Below are positions 32,737 through 42,349 of a DNA stretch of 64,000 nt, in pieces (position 1 is the stretch's first letter; every line of letters begins with the position of its first letter). A program made the position numbers and the translations under genes. Origin of the DNA: Clostridia bacterium (GTDB lineage Bacteria; Bacillota; Clostridia; Christensenellales; Aristaeellaceae); the NCBI GenBank assembly GCA_017543905.1, contig JAFYFC010000044.1, forward strand, positions 24,021-88,020, read 5' to 3'. A model generated the notes under the pieces. That model saw only the letters and a list, made by a program, of their open reading frames with translations. It was not told where the DNA came from and searched no databases.

Positions 32737-33093
32737 TTACGTCACCTCCGGATCCACCAGAAAATTGTTCCACGGCTTCACTCTTCCGTGCGTTTCGAGC
32801 ACGGGGTAAACCGTGAGTATGTCGCCGTTTGCGCGCGTAAGACGTATGTCCGCGGAATACCTTCCGGCGGGTATGCCCGCTGTGTCCGCATGGCGCAGAA
32901 GTATCCTGTCCGTTTCGCTCGTAACGCTGAGCAGCACCGGCGACGTCTCCTCCGGCAGGGCGCGCACGCTGAAGGTGAGCGTGTCGCCCGCCTCCATTAA
33001 GTACTCCTCTCCGGTCTCGTCCGTGATGCTCACGCCGAAGAGCGCGTCGTCGCCCCGGTTCAGGCTTATCACGTTTTGTTTGATATTAAGCAT
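32737..33093 (-). CDS. Phage baseplate-associated Ig-like protein (BppU-like, tentative)
   Basis: A 118-residue beta-sandwich protein (NIKQNVISLNRGDDALFGVS; LTFSVRALPEETSPVLLSVT; RYSADIRLTRANGDILTVYP). Similar small domains in phage baseplates join fibres to the tail tip. The ATG at 33093 has AAAGGAG upstream; a longer in-frame start lacks one. Family assignment tentative; position between tail and fibre genes supports it. Confidence 0.6.
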   Translation of the reverse strand: MLNIKQNVISLNRGDDALFGVSITDETGEEYLMEAGDTLTFSVRALPEETSPVLLSVTSETDRILLRHADTAGIPAGRYSADIRLTRANGDILTVYPVLETHGRVKPWNNFLVDPEVT

Positions 33094-33104
33094 TTTTGCT
33101 CCTT

Positions 33105-34976
33105 TCAGTCCGTGCACAGCGCGCACGTAAGGGAAACGAATGCGCTCGTTCCCAGCGTGCCGCCCGTGCGGTTAAGCAGCTTCACGCTGCCGTCCGTGCC
33201 GATAAGCAGGCACGCGCCGCCGCTTTGACCCGTGCTCACGCAGTAAGCGTACGCGGGCGCGCAGCCCTGCGGCAGTGTGAACAGCAGCCGCTCGCTTCCG
33301 TTTGACAGGCTCTGGGCAAGCTTCACCGCTCCGCGCAGATACAGCGTTCCCAGCCTTACCCTGCAGCGCACCGGATAATCCTGCGAATACTCGCTGCAGC
33401 CCGTAAGCTGCACCTCCTGCCACTGCGTGTCCGAGCCCGGAAATTCCGCGCCCGCGTAGAACAGCGCGGGATAATTCACCTCGAACAGCGGAAACGCGCG
33501 CGTGCCCGCGGAACGCATGCCCACCGCGACGCCTCCGCGCTCTATGCTGAATATGCCGCCCGCCTTCGGCACTTCCGCGTCGTATACGGCGCTTCCGAAT
33601 ACGTCTGTAAGCGTCACGCTTATATCCCACGCGGAGGTCTCGTCAAGCAAAACGGTAAACAGCGTGCGGTCGTTTTCGTAAATAAGCGCGCGTCCGTCCG
33701 TGTCCGCGGCAAGCACGGCCTGTCCGCCGTTCACGCCGTCGGTGTACGACGCGGACAGCTCCCACGCGTTATGCCCGTTTACCGGGCTGACGCTGCCGCG
33801 TACGCTCACGCGGATAAGGCGGCTGCCGTCGTCCGGCTCGTAATACGTGGCGCCCCCGTCTCCGACATGCGCAGAATAGCGCTGAAATTCCAGCTCCGTC
33901 AGGCGCGGCGGCGCGTAGGGCGTCAAATGCAGCGTGCCCGAGCACGCGCCCTCGCGCCCGTATACGTCCGTGACGGTGAGCGTATAGGGTATATCGCCGC
34001 TTGCGTCGCATACGAACGGCTCGAATCCGTCCGTGCCGGACAGGTATTCCCTGCCCGCGAACGTCAAGCGTCTCGCGCTCAGGGCGATGCAGTCGTCCGC
34101 CTCGGTATCCGCCGTATACGAAAGCGCGCAGGCAAGCAGGCTTTTGCCCTGCACAAACGCGCCTGTGAGCGTATACGCCTCGCCCGCGTCCGTCCACGTA
34201 CAGCTTACCGTGGGCGCAAGGCGCGCGCTGCACATTTTAAGCTCCGTAAGCAGCCAGCTGCCCGAAACGCTGCCGCCCGCGTCCGTAAGGCTCACGCGGA
34301 TGTACGCGCTTGCCACCCTGCCCGTCCACCACGCGTCGCTCAGCGACACGCCGAGGCTTATAAACGCGGTTTCGCCCGCGCGCATCTCGCCCGTGTAAGC
34401 AAACGTTTCGCGCGCCGTGCCGGAAGAATCCGACATTTCCAGCGTCAGGCCGTAAATATCCATCGAGGGCGTAAACGAGAACCGCGCGTCTGCATGCTCG
34501 CCGGGACACAGGCTGCGCGCCGAAAACGAATACGACACCGTGCCCGCGCCCTGCGCGCTGAACGCGCCCGCCGCCGTGGTCTGCGCGCTGTATTCGCATA
34601 TTACCGTTATATTCGACCAGGTGCAGTACGCGCTGTGGCTGCCCTCGCCCCCGCCCGCGCTTGCGCGGAAGGAGAACGTCACGCTTATCTCGCTATCCCC
34701 GCGCTGCAGTCTTTCAAGCAGGCCCGCGTCCGTCACCTCGAGCTGCGTGCCGCTGTAGCGGATATGCCGTATGCCGCCCGGCGCGGATACGCTGCAAGTA
34801 AAGCTCGCCGCCAGAAAACGCGCGCCCCGCATTTCCGCCGGCACCGTGAACGTGACCGTGCGCGTGCCCTGCGTGGGAACGGTGTAGCGCACCTCGTCGT
34901 AGCCGCCCTCGTAGCCGTCCCACACAGAGCCCGCGGTTACGCTCGCGTCAGATACGTATAAATTCGAAACCGCCGT
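33105..34976 (-). CDS. Large phage minor structural protein (DUF859-like), apparent non-ATG start
   Basis: About 623 residues, mostly beta-sandwich modules (repeated FTVPAEMRGARFLAASFTCS-type strands), ending with the VAVGMRSAGTRAFPLFEVNY segment and a receptor-like C-terminal domain with TPQGC-type loops. It resembles DUF859-type tail proteins. The frame is open back to 34976. The good GGAGGTG site at 34984-34990 points to ACG at 34976-34974, two bases after the stop of the upstream gene; the first ordinary start (GTG at 34925) has no ribosome site. The N-terminal sequence DTAVSNLYVSDASVTAGSVW appears genuine. Confidence 0.7.
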   Translation of the reverse strand, partial: TAVSNLYVSDASVTAGSVWDGYEGGYDEVRYTVPTQGTRTVTFTVPAEMRGARFLAASFTCSVSAPGGIRHIRYSGTQLEVTDAGLLERLQRGDSEISVTFSFRASAGGGEGSHSAYCTWSNITVICEYSAQTTAAGAFSAQGAGTVSYSFSARSLCPGEHADARFSFTPSMDIYGLTLEMSDSSGTARETFAYTGEMRAGETAFISLGVSLSDAWWTGRVASAYIRVSLTDAGGSVSGSWLLTELKMCSARLAPTVSCTWTDAGEAYTLTGAFVQGKSLLACALSYTADTEADDCIALSARRLTFAGREYLSGTDGFEPFVCDASGDIPYTLTVTDVYGREGACSGTLHLTPYAPPRLTELEFQRYSAHVGDGGATYYEPDDGSRLIRVSVRGSVSPVNGHNAWELSASYTDGVNGGQAVLAADTDGRALIYENDRTLFTVLLDETSAWDISVTLTDVFGSAVYDAEVPKAGGIFSIERGGVAVGMRSAGTRAFPLFEVNYPALFYAGAEFPGSDTQWQEVQLTGCSEYSQDYPVRCRVRLGTLYLRGAVKLAQSLSNGSERLLFTLPQGCAPAYAYCVSTGQSGGACLLIGTDGSVKLLNRTGGTLGTSAFVSLTCALCTD

Positions 34977-34977
34977 A

Positions 34978-37134
34978 TCACGTCACCTCCGTCCAAACCC
35001 AGCCGCCCCGCACGGTGCGGCTTGCGCGTATGCCGCCGAGCGTTACTCCGCCGGTCGCAAGGCCGTCTCTTTCGAACGAGCCCACGTATCCGACGCTGCC
35101 GCGCCGTTCTATATGAAAGCCCGTTTCGTTGACCAGCGTCGTGTACACGCTGCCGCTTTTGCCCTGCCTGAGCCCGTCGTCGTCAAATGTCATACAGCGC
35201 CTTATGTTTTCAAGCAGCGGCTCGCTGCCGTCAAGCTGCTCCCGCGCCGAGGAAAGCCCCTCGTCTATCTGCGTGAGCGCGGCGCGCAGATAGGTATTGG
35301 CAGTTATGTCCTGCGCGTTCAGGCGCGAAATGAACGCCTCCCTCGCAAACAGCCCGTCCGCGTCGATGCGCGCGGCGTCCAGCCGGTTTATAAGCGCGTA
35401 TACGCCCTTCAGCGTGGCCGCGGACAGATCCTGCACGTTCAGGCTCGTTTCGATTATCGCCCTGCCGCCGTCGGTCACGCCGCGCGCGCTTTCCGCCGCG
35501 CCGACGCTCGCGCGCACCGCGCTGACCCCGCCCGTGGACGCGTCCACGTTCAGCTCGTAAAAATTCCCGTCCGCCGCCTTGACGCAGATGCTGCCCACGT
35601 CCGCGCGCAAAAGCGACGCATAAGACGCGGCGAGGTTTTCTATGTACACCTCGCCCGCCGCGCCGTGCGTCACGTTCAGCGCGCCCGATATCAGGTGCTT
35701 CACGGTCGCGCGGTCGAACGAGGCCGTGCCCGCGATCAGCACGCACGCCCGCGCCAGCGCCGCGGCGAAGCGATCCGTGTCCACGTCCGCCGCGCTTATG
35801 CGCTCCGCCTTTATGCTTACCGCGTTCACGAGCGCGGAAAGCAGCGCGTCGGTGCTTACGCTGCCCGCCTCGAGCTTTCTGACCGTGGCGTTTACTATCT
35901 CCGCGGCCGCCGCCGTCAGAGCGTCGGTCGTCACCTCCGCCGCGCTTATTTCGCTCGCCCTTAGCCGCGCGGCCTCGATTATTTTGGCGAGCAGACCGTC
36001 CGTGCGTATCTCGCCCGCCGTGAGCGACTGCACGTACGCGCGCGCCAGCGCGAGCACCTTCTCGGTCACCTCGCCTATCGCCTCGAAATTCAGCGAGCCG
36101 TCCGGGGCGAATACGCCGCGCCGGCTGAGGCCCGCCTCTCCCGTGCGCGGGGGCAGACGGCACGCGGCCTCGCAGCTGAGCCCCCGCGCGTCGTACACGC
36201 TTTTGAGCGCGTTTACAAGCAGCTCGTGCGTACGTCCCTGCCGGTCGGTCAGTATTATCCTGTCGCCTGCCTGCACGGGCATATCAGGCATAAACGTTAC
36301 CTCGCCGCTCTCGCAGGCGCAGCCTGTTAAAAACGATGCCGTGTCCGCCAGACGCGCGCTCGTCGCAAGCGGATTGCCCTCCGCCTTGACTGAGTTCGCG
36401 CTGTGTACAGCTGCGGAAGCGTCCAGGGCGTATTTCGTGTACGCGCTTTCACCCGCGTGACGGTACAGTAAAGCGCTGAATTGAAACGCCGCCCCGCCCG
36501 TACGCGCGTAGGATACGTAGTCTTCGGGCGCGAGGCGGATTATCTCCCCGCCGTAGCAGGAGATCATCTCCGCCTTTCCTTCGTAATTTATGCGCGCGAA
36601 GCCGCCCGCCAAAAACGCCGCGTTTTGCAGTATCCGCCTGCACGTCACGTCCCCGCTCCATTCGGGCAGGCGGCTAAGCGCGAGCGACGAAAACTGAAAC
36701 TCCGCTTCCGAAAGCGCGCAGTCCGCCGCCGCGCACACGCTGCGCGCAAGCTGCCTGAGCGTCTGCGGATACGACTGCTCGCTGTCCGTATAGTGCGCCT
36801 CAAATCCGCTTTCAAGCGCGTCCGCGCCCGTGAGCGTGCATACCGCCGCGTCTTCGTCCGCGCGGCACGCGCTTATATACCAGCAGCCGAAGGGCGTATA
36901 CTCGTTTCCGTCCCTGAGATACGCCTGCACGCGCGCGCCGTCCGCGCTGCTCATGTCCGGCGCGCGCGACGCGTCCAGCACGAGCGTGAACTGCTTGGCC
37001 GCCGCCGCGCCGAGGGGCAGCCCCTCCGCGCACAGCGTTTCGCGCACGCTGTAGGACACCACGCTTTCGCCCGTGAGACTGATAAACGCCTCGCTCTCGC
37101 CGCGCCTCGTAAGCTTTACAAGTATGTCCCGCAT
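34978..37134 (-). CDS. Phage tail protein (prophage endopeptidase/tail-tip type)
   Basis: A 718-residue protein. The N-terminal half resembles Prophage_tail proteins (RDILVKLTRRGESEAFISLT; FGCWYISACRADEDAAVCTL; PVQAGDRIILTDRQGRTHEL). The second half has a run of helical repeats, each with a pattern like AAEVTTDALTAAAAEIVNAT and AADVDTDRFAAALARA, which probably trimerise, followed by a C-terminal beta domain. A clear AGGAGG site precedes the ATG. No tape-measure gene precedes it, which is unusual for a long-tailed phage. Confidence 0.8.
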   Translation of the reverse strand: MRDILVKLTRRGESEAFISLTGESVVSYSVRETLCAEGLPLGAAAAKQFTLVLDASRAPDMSSADGARVQAYLRDGNEYTPFGCWYISACRADEDAAVCTLTGADALESGFEAHYTDSEQSYPQTLRQLARSVCAAADCALSEAEFQFSSLALSRLPEWSGDVTCRRILQNAAFLAGGFARINYEGKAEMISCYGGEIIRLAPEDYVSYARTGGAAFQFSALLYRHAGESAYTKYALDASAAVHSANSVKAEGNPLATSARLADTASFLTGCACESGEVTFMPDMPVQAGDRIILTDRQGRTHELLVNALKSVYDARGLSCEAACRLPPRTGEAGLSRRGVFAPDGSLNFEAIGEVTEKVLALARAYVQSLTAGEIRTDGLLAKIIEAARLRASEISAAEVTTDALTAAAAEIVNATVRKLEAGSVSTDALLSALVNAVSIKAERISAADVDTDRFAAALARACVLIAGTASFDRATVKHLISGALNVTHGAAGEVYIENLAASYASLLRADVGSICVKAADGNFYELNVDASTGGVSAVRASVGAAESARGVTDGGRAIIETSLNVQDLSAATLKGVYALINRLDAARIDADGLFAREAFISRLNAQDITANTYLRAALTQIDEGLSSAREQLDGSEPLLENIRRCMTFDDDGLRQGKSGSVYTTLVNETGFHIERRGSVGYVGSFERDGLATGGVTLGGIRASRTVRGGWVWTEVT

Positions 37135-37143
37135 ATGCGCCTC

Positions 37144-37527
37144 CTAAATCTCGTCAAGCCGCACCTCCACGCTCACGCGCCCGCCGCCCTCGTGCTTTAC
37201 GCGCCTGTCCGCGCAGTAGAATTCCGAAACGCGCTCGTTTCCCGTGCAGGGATCGGGATACGCGGCGTATACCCTGCCCGCGCAGAGCGAAAGCACGCGC
37301 GACGCCGCGTTTTCCGGCAGCTGCGTCCAGCGCGCGCTTATAACGCGCGGCGCGTTTTCGCCCGTGCGCGCCCCGCCAGACGTCAAAAGCCTGCCCGACG
37401 CGCTTCTGCGCGCGCTCTGCGCGCTGTCTGCAAGCCTTATTTCTAGCGCGTCGGGCGCGGGTACGGAAACAAGCGCGTCCGCAGACGGGCCGAGCCGCAT
37501 CACAGAATTCACAATTCCAGCGCGCAT
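37144..37527 (-). CDS. Small phage structural protein (DUF6711-like, tentative)
   Basis: A 127-residue protein with RVISARWTQLPENAASRVLS and AYPDPCTGNERVSEFYCADR, a pattern like small tail/baseplate proteins found just before the tail-tip gene. Its start overlaps the 3' end of the preceding 51-residue gene in another frame; the ribosome site (GAGGG) is weak, so translational coupling is likely. Confidence 0.55.
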   Translation of the reverse strand: MRAGIVNSVMRLGPSADALVSVPAPDALEIRLADSAQSARRSASGRLLTSGGARTGENAPRVISARWTQLPENAASRVLSLCAGRVYAAYPDPCTGNERVSEFYCADRRVKHEGGGRVSVEVRLDEI

Positions 37528-37664
37528 TTGCCCTCGGCGCGGCGTTTTTCGTTTATCGCGCGCGCCGCCGCGCCGCCCAGCTCGCTAAGCACCTCGGTAT
37601 CGTTAAGCGCGCGGATAAGCTCCGCCTTGACCAGCTCGTACAGGTTTTGTTCGTTTATCTCCAC
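37509..37664 (-). CDS. 51-residue phage protein with GTG start
   Basis: A small helical protein (MEINEQNLYELVKAELIRAL, then NDTEVLSELGG, GTG read as Met) starting at 37664, nine bases after AGGAG. Its frame is free of stops and shows the same GCG-rich codon use as its neighbours. It overlaps the next gene by 19 bases. Function unknown; small chaperone or connector roles are common at this place. Confidence 0.6.
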   Translation of the reverse strand: MEINEQNLYELVKAELIRALNDTEVLSELGGAAARAINEKRRAEGKCALEL

Positions 37665-37670
37665 AGCGCA

Positions 37671-38162
37671 TCACTCCTTTTCGAATTCGTCCTGTATGTT
37701 GTCGAACACCGCGCGGGTCAGCCCGTACACGTATCCGCGCACGCCCGGCGAATGCGCGCGCAGCTCAAGCGTCTTTGCGTCCGCAGGCACGAGCGCGCAG
37801 CGCGTGTATCTGACCGCATAATATTCAGGCCGTCCCGCGCCCGCGTCTGAAGGCTCGCGGCATATGACGTACGCGTCGAACGCGTCTGTAAGGCATGACC
37901 AGCTTCCGTTCATCAGCGCCTTTTCCACGTACACGCGCATTTCCGGCGCGCCGGAAAGCCCCGTGCGCTTCACGCGGAATACCGGGTACGCGCGGGGAGA
38001 GAGCGTTTCGCTCTCCCCGCCCAGGTTGGTTTCCTCCCGGAAGCTGCCTGCGTATATCTCGCACGTTCTGAACGCGCAGGGCTGTACGTCCGCGTCCGGC
38101 AGCGCGAGCACGAGCAGCCAGCGCGCGTTCGTTCCCCGCGCGAGGGGCAGTTTACCCGCCAT
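37671..38162 (-). CDS. Phage structural protein downstream of the coat gene
   Basis: A 163-residue beta-rich protein (ARWLLVLALPDADVQPCAFR; LSPRAYPVFRVKRTGLSG; TLELRAHSPGVRGYVYGLTR). By position, directly after the coat gene (one base gap), it is expected to be a head-tail connector or tail tube-like protein. No family was recognised. Confidence 0.5.
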   Translation of the reverse strand: MAGKLPLARGTNARWLLVLALPDADVQPCAFRTCEIYAGSFREETNLGGESETLSPRAYPVFRVKRTGLSGAPEMRVYVEKALMNGSWSCLTDAFDAYVICREPSDAGAGRPEYYAVRYTRCALVPADAKTLELRAHSPGVRGYVYGLTRAVFDNIQDEFEKE

Positions 38163-38163
38163 A

Positions 38164-39288
38164 TCAGCTGAGTATCCTGAGCGCGAGCTCCGGATACACG
38201 GTCTTGTAGCCGTACAGCACGTCCATGGAATAGGTGCTCTTTTTGTACTTCTGATCGTAGCCCTTCGTGACGCGCAGGGATATGCCGCCGAAGCTGGTAA
38301 CGTAGCTCTCCACGCCCTGTCCGTCGGGATTTATCAGCGGACGGGTCACGAAGGCGAACGCCATCGGATTGAACGCGAGGTTCGCCGTGTGGCTGCCCAC
38401 GAGCGTGACGGCAGTGTTCGCGGCGTAGCTCTTAAGCTGCGGATACACCTTTATTCCCGATATCGCGTTCGACGCGGCGGCCGCGCTGTCCTCGCATACC
38501 GTATAGCTGTCGCCCGCTATCACGAGAAGATCGCCCCTGACCAGCTTGCCTGTAAGGCTCGTGCCGCTCAGCGACAGCGTGTCCGCGCCCGCGCTTACCG
38601 CCGAGGCGAGCTTTACGCCCGAGTGCGCGCTTATGCCGCTAACGTGCTTTTTGACCGCCTGAGAGGTATAGTAATCCACTCCGAACACGCGTCCGAGGCA
38701 GCCCTGCCTGAGCGCGCGGGTGTCGCCGGATTTCTCAGCGTTCACGAGCGCGGGCAGCGTTATGAGCGACGCGTCCGCCTCTGTGTCCAGCACCACCACG
38801 CGTCCCTCGGAGGGCACCTTCGCGTCGTTTAACGCCTTCCTGACCGCCGCGAGCTCCGCAAGCGAGGAGGGCAGCGTGCCCGCAGTGCCCGTGAAATTCG
38901 CCACGTCCTTATACAGATTAAGGCCGTCGGAGTTTATCTTTTCCGCGAGCGCGGCGATCGCTGGCTCTATGAAGTCGCGCATCAGCGCCTCCTCGCTGTT
39001 AAGGCTCACCGCGCTTTCTATCGCGCCCGCCGCCACGTCCACCGTCGCCAGTTTGTCCAGCGTCACGTCCACGCTGCTTTCTTTTATGTCCTCGTAGAAA
39101 ACGCCCTGCGCCTGATCGAATTCGCGCGCGGTGAGCACGGCGGGCTTTCTGACCTGCACCGTGTCGCCGAGGTCCGAAAACGCGTCTGAAAAGTCCTTGT
39201 ATATCAGGGACGGGAACACCAGCTCGTCCATGAGTCTGGGCAGCGCTCTGCGCGCTATGGATTTGAGTGTTATGAAGCTGTTTGCCAT
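38164..39288 (-). CDS. Major capsid protein, P22 coat-protein family
   Basis: A 374-residue HK97-fold coat protein of the P22 type. It begins MANSFITLKSIARRALPRLM, has VFPSLIYKDFSDAFSDLGDT, VQVRKPAVL and FIEPAIAALAEKINSDGL, and the C-terminal RVTKGYDQKYKKSTYSMDVL, all typical of the family. Full length. It follows the scaffold gene, in the conserved portal-scaffold-coat order. A GAAAG site precedes the ATG. Confidence 0.9.
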   Translation of the reverse strand: MANSFITLKSIARRALPRLMDELVFPSLIYKDFSDAFSDLGDTVQVRKPAVLTAREFDQAQGVFYEDIKESSVDVTLDKLATVDVAAGAIESAVSLNSEEALMRDFIEPAIAALAEKINSDGLNLYKDVANFTGTAGTLPSSLAELAAVRKALNDAKVPSEGRVVVLDTEADASLITLPALVNAEKSGDTRALRQGCLGRVFGVDYYTSQAVKKHVSGISAHSGVKLASAVSAGADTLSLSGTSLTGKLVRGDLLVIAGDSYTVCEDSAAAASNAISGIKVYPQLKSYAANTAVTLVGSHTANLAFNPMAFAFVTRPLINPDGQGVESYVTSFGGISLRVTKGYDQKYKKSTYSMDVLYGYKTVYPELALRILS

Positions 39289-39348
39289 CGTATCTGTTTC
39301 CTTTCTTTAAATGTCGTTCGTCCGTCGAATGTCGTGCGCCGCACTGCG

Positions 39349-39693
39349 TTACAGGCGGGGCTTAAATCCCCTGAGAGTGTAGTATTCCCTGTCGCTCAGC
39401 GCGTCCTCGTCCGTATCGCTTGCGGCGGGCAGCGTGATGCCCCGCCCCGCAAGATGCTTGTCCATCTGTCTGGTCACCTCCTGCCTAAGCGCCCGTTCCA
39501 CGCTGTCCACGCTTTTCAGGCACGCCTCGCGGTCCGAATAATCGAGTATCCCGCTCAGCTCCTGAGAAAGCCCCCTGTCCGCGAGCGTCTGCCTCGCCAG
39601 CAGCTTAAGCTCGCGCATTTCCACCTCGCGCTCGCGTTTTTCGAGCGCCTGCTCCGCCTCCTTTTCGGTATTTGCGTTCATTTCCTCAGGCAT
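39349..39693 (-). CDS. Phage scaffolding protein (DUF4355-like)
   Basis: A 114-residue, strongly charged coiled-coil protein (NANTEKEAEQALEKREREVE; MRELKLLARQTLADRGLSQE) with the typical LSGILDYSDREACLKSVDSV segment of DUF4355 scaffolds. It would guide assembly of the coat and then leave. The ATG at 39693 has GGGAGGTG just upstream. It ends 60 bases before the coat gene. Confidence 0.82.
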   Translation of the reverse strand: MPEEMNANTEKEAEQALEKREREVEMRELKLLARQTLADRGLSQELSGILDYSDREACLKSVDSVERALRQEVTRQMDKHLAGRGITLPAASDTDEDALSDREYYTLRGFKPRL

Positions 39694-39698
39694 GTATT

Positions 39699-41057
39699 TC
39701 ACCTCCCTTCCGCGTTCCGCTTTTCGCCTGTGCGCCCGCTGCCCTCCGCGTAGATGCGCTCGACCTCGCGCTCGGTCATCTCCTCGTTCCAGTCGCCGTT
39801 TCCGTGCAAAAGCTCGACCATCGTGCGCGTGCTCATCGCGCCCGCCTCGCGCGCGGTCTTGACTGCGCTGGCGGCCTCGCTCAGGTTTTCGGGCAGAGCG
39901 CGGGTATAGGTGACGCTCACACGGGCGGCGTCCAGCTTGGGCGTGCCCCTTAAGCGCATAAAGCCCGCAAACAGCCTGAGCCTGCGCCTTAAGCCCTCCG
40001 TGAACCACTGCTGCTTCATTCCGGCAAGCTGCTCGAGCCCCATCAGCTTATACTTCATCGCCACCCCGCTCATGTTGCCCGCGAAATTGGTATCGCTGAG
40101 ATCCGGCACGAGCGAAAGCTTGTGTATGTCCTCGCACAGCGATTTTCTGAGTATCTCGTTGCCGCTTTCGTTCATCTCGCCCGTCAAATAGCTCGCCTTC
40201 GCGTCGCCGTCCGGCAGGCACAGCGCCTTGTCCATGCGCAGCTGCAGCCACGGCGGACGCCCCTCCTCGTCGGTCTCCAGCGTGCAGCCCGTGAGCACGA
40301 GCAGCTTGTCCGCGAACTGATCCTTGTCGTTCAGCCGGTCGCTCTGCAGCGCGTCGTAGGCGTCTATCAGCGGGATTATCCACTCGAAATCGCCTTTTTC
40401 GTTTTCGTCGTTCCAGTATTCGACCATCGGCACGCCGTCGAAAAAATGCGGTCTCGAGCCCGTAAGACGTATCTCGCCGTCCCGCAGGCTGTATTCGAGT
40501 ATGCGGCTTTCCGTCGCGCAGATTATCTGCATGCCGCCCTCCGCGCCGCCCTCGCCCGCGCTCCTGCCCATATACACGCCAAACAGCGGCTCGTGGCAGA
40601 TGTCGTCCGTGTACACCACGAACGCGTTTTCGGGAGAGAGGGCGTACGCGCCCGGCAGACCTCCGCGCTCCGGTACGCAGATGAATTCTATCCCGCGCCC
40701 GTATATCGCGGCATTTCGTGCGTTTTCCGTGTCCACCGCCGCGGCGTCGCATTCCCTGTACGCCGCAAGCACCTCGTCCAGCGCGGCCTTCTGATCCGTG
40801 TCGGTCTTGTAGCCCACGCTTTCGCCCACCAGATAACCTACGCTCACCGTAACTATATAGCGCGCGAACGCGTGCGAAATGCGGTTATTGGGCAGGCCGG
40901 GCGCGCGGCGGCGCTTTACTATGTCGGTCTCGCCGAGGTAATAGCGCTTTAGCTTTTTGAGCCTTTCGGCGTGCGCGGCGTGCTCGTCGAGCACTCCCCG
41001 CAGGGTCGCGGCGTCTACCGTGTCGCCGCGCGCGCAGCTTCTGTTTCGTGTGATCAT
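39699..41057 (-). CDS. Phage portal protein, SPP1 gp6-like
   Basis: A 452-residue portal protein. Markers: RYYLGETDIVKRRRAPGLPN, NNRISHAFARYIVTVSVGYL, NARNAAIYGRGIEFICV, the WNDENEKGDFEWIIPLIDAY stretch and SNTNFAGN-like DTNFAGNMSGVAMKYKLMGL, in the family order. It forms the ring through which DNA enters the head. The ATG at 41057 is chosen for its GGAGG site; an open frame runs further upstream into the terminase gene. Confidence 0.9.
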   Translation of the reverse strand: MITRNRSCARGDTVDAATLRGVLDEHAAHAERLKKLKRYYLGETDIVKRRRAPGLPNNRISHAFARYIVTVSVGYLVGESVGYKTDTDQKAALDEVLAAYRECDAAAVDTENARNAAIYGRGIEFICVPERGGLPGAYALSPENAFVVYTDDICHEPLFGVYMGRSAGEGGAEGGMQIICATESRILEYSLRDGEIRLTGSRPHFFDGVPMVEYWNDENEKGDFEWIIPLIDAYDALQSDRLNDKDQFADKLLVLTGCTLETDEEGRPPWLQLRMDKALCLPDGDAKASYLTGEMNESGNEILRKSLCEDIHKLSLVPDLSDTNFAGNMSGVAMKYKLMGLEQLAGMKQQWFTEGLRRRLRLFAGFMRLRGTPKLDAARVSVTYTRALPENLSEAASAVKTAREAGAMSTRTMVELLHGNGDWNEEMTEREVERIYAEGSGRTGEKRNAEGR

Positions 41058-41071
41058 GCTTCCTCCGTTTC

Positions 41072-42349
41072 TCAGTATATGTCCTTCTGCGTTTTGGCGC
41101 GCCTGTCCGTCATGCACGCCTCCAGAGCGTATCTCGCCGAATCGAGCGTATGGTCGTTTCCGTCCGGATACACGTTTATAAAGCCACCGTCCGCGGCGCG
41201 CGGATATTCGTAGGCGCTCATTTCCCGGAAAATATGCGGCGTGCGGGCGGGGTCTATCACTATGCGGGAGAGCGTCTGCAGCCATCTGTAGCCGTGCTCG
41301 CGGCTGCCGGGACCCTTCTTCGCGCCGCGCGCGTTCACGCCCTGCGCCTTAAGCTCCGCTATGAGCCGCGGCTCCGCGCTGTCGCAGACCACGCCCGCCC
41401 TGCCTGCGCGCCGTTTCACCTCCTCCGCCAGCGTCTGGGCGCTCATGCCCGGCGAGACGAGCTCGCTTAATGCGTACAGCACGCGCTTTTTTCTGTCGAA
41501 GGCCCATTCGGTGTACGCGTCCGGGTCCGCCGCGAAGCCGAAGTCCAGCCCCCTGTACCTGATTTCCAGGCTGCTCAGCTCTTCGTCCGAAAGCGTCCTT
41601 ATTTCCAGATTGTCGAACACCTGTCCGCCGCTGCCGGTCACCTCGCCCAGATACTCGTTTCTGTAGGCGCGCTCGTTGGTCTGCTTAAGCGCGCGCGCTT
41701 CGCTCAGAAAGCGCCGTCCCAGCCACGCGCGCGGCATATCCAGATACGTGGTAGTAAGCGTCAGCCGCCCGGGTACGTTTAATGTGCCGGCTGCGTTTAT
41801 CCATGCCCGCGCCGAGCGCGGAGGATTGTACGTGCAGATCACGATGCCCTCGTCGCTGCCGCGCATGACGGACTGGATTATGGAGCGCAGGTCCTCCTCG
41901 CCCTTGAATTCCGCGGTCTCCTCGAACCAGAGGTATTTGAAATACCCCTTCTTGACGGCGATGGATTTGCTTTTGAGCGGATCGTCCGCGCCGCGAAAGA
42001 GTATCTTCTGTCCCGTGCACAGATACTCGATCTCAAGCGGCGATTTTCCGAAGCGGAACAGAGGCGCGATGCCCAGCATCTCCGCCGCGCGGCAGAACGA
42101 GGCGTACACCGAATCGCGCAGCGTAAGCGCGACCCGCCTGTACACGACGGCGTTCGCGGCGGGGTCTGCGAGTATGCCCCTGAGTATCGCGAAGGCGGCA
42201 AACGAGCTTTTGCCCGAGCCCCTGCCTCCCTTCAGCCAGTACTCGCCGTGCCCGCCCGCCTTCATGTCGTCGTACACGTCCCAGTACACGGGCGCGATGA
42301 AATCGTAGATATTCGCAGGCGCGGCGGCAGCGTCATTCGGGACGTTCAT
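41072..42349 (-). CDS. Phage terminase large subunit, PBSX family
   Basis: A 425-residue packaging motor. Walker A is LKGGRGSGKSS (about residues 40-50), Walker B and catalytic acid are in FKYLWFEETAEFKG, and the nuclease aspartates lie in YRGLDFGFAADPDA, VVCDSAEPRLIAEL and GNDHTLDSARYALE. All expected motifs are intact, so it should be active. Its start overlaps the small-subunit gene by 17 bases. Headful packaging is typical for this type. Confidence 0.93.
   Translation of the reverse strand: MNVPNDAAAAPANIYDFIAPVYWDVYDDMKAGGHGEYWLKGGRGSGKSSFAAFAILRGILADPAANAVVYRRVALTLRDSVYASFCRAAEMLGIAPLFRFGKSPLEIEYLCTGQKILFRGADDPLKSKSIAVKKGYFKYLWFEETAEFKGEEDLRSIIQSVMRGSDEGIVICTYNPPRSARAWINAAGTLNVPGRLTLTTTYLDMPRAWLGRRFLSEARALKQTNERAYRNEYLGEVTGSGGQVFDNLEIRTLSDEELSSLEIRYRGLDFGFAADPDAYTEWAFDRKKRVLYALSELVSPGMSAQTLAEEVKRRAGRAGVVCDSAEPRLIAELKAQGVNARGAKKGPGSREHGYRWLQTLSRIVIDPARTPHIFREMSAYEYPRAADGGFINVYPDGNDHTLDSARYALEACMTDRRAKTQKDIY

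Noticed and set aside
34925..34927. GTG at 34925 as start of the large tail gene
   Set aside because: It has no ribosome site, and the frame upstream to 34976 is open with a strong GGAGGTG placed for an earlier start, so it was kept only as an alternative.
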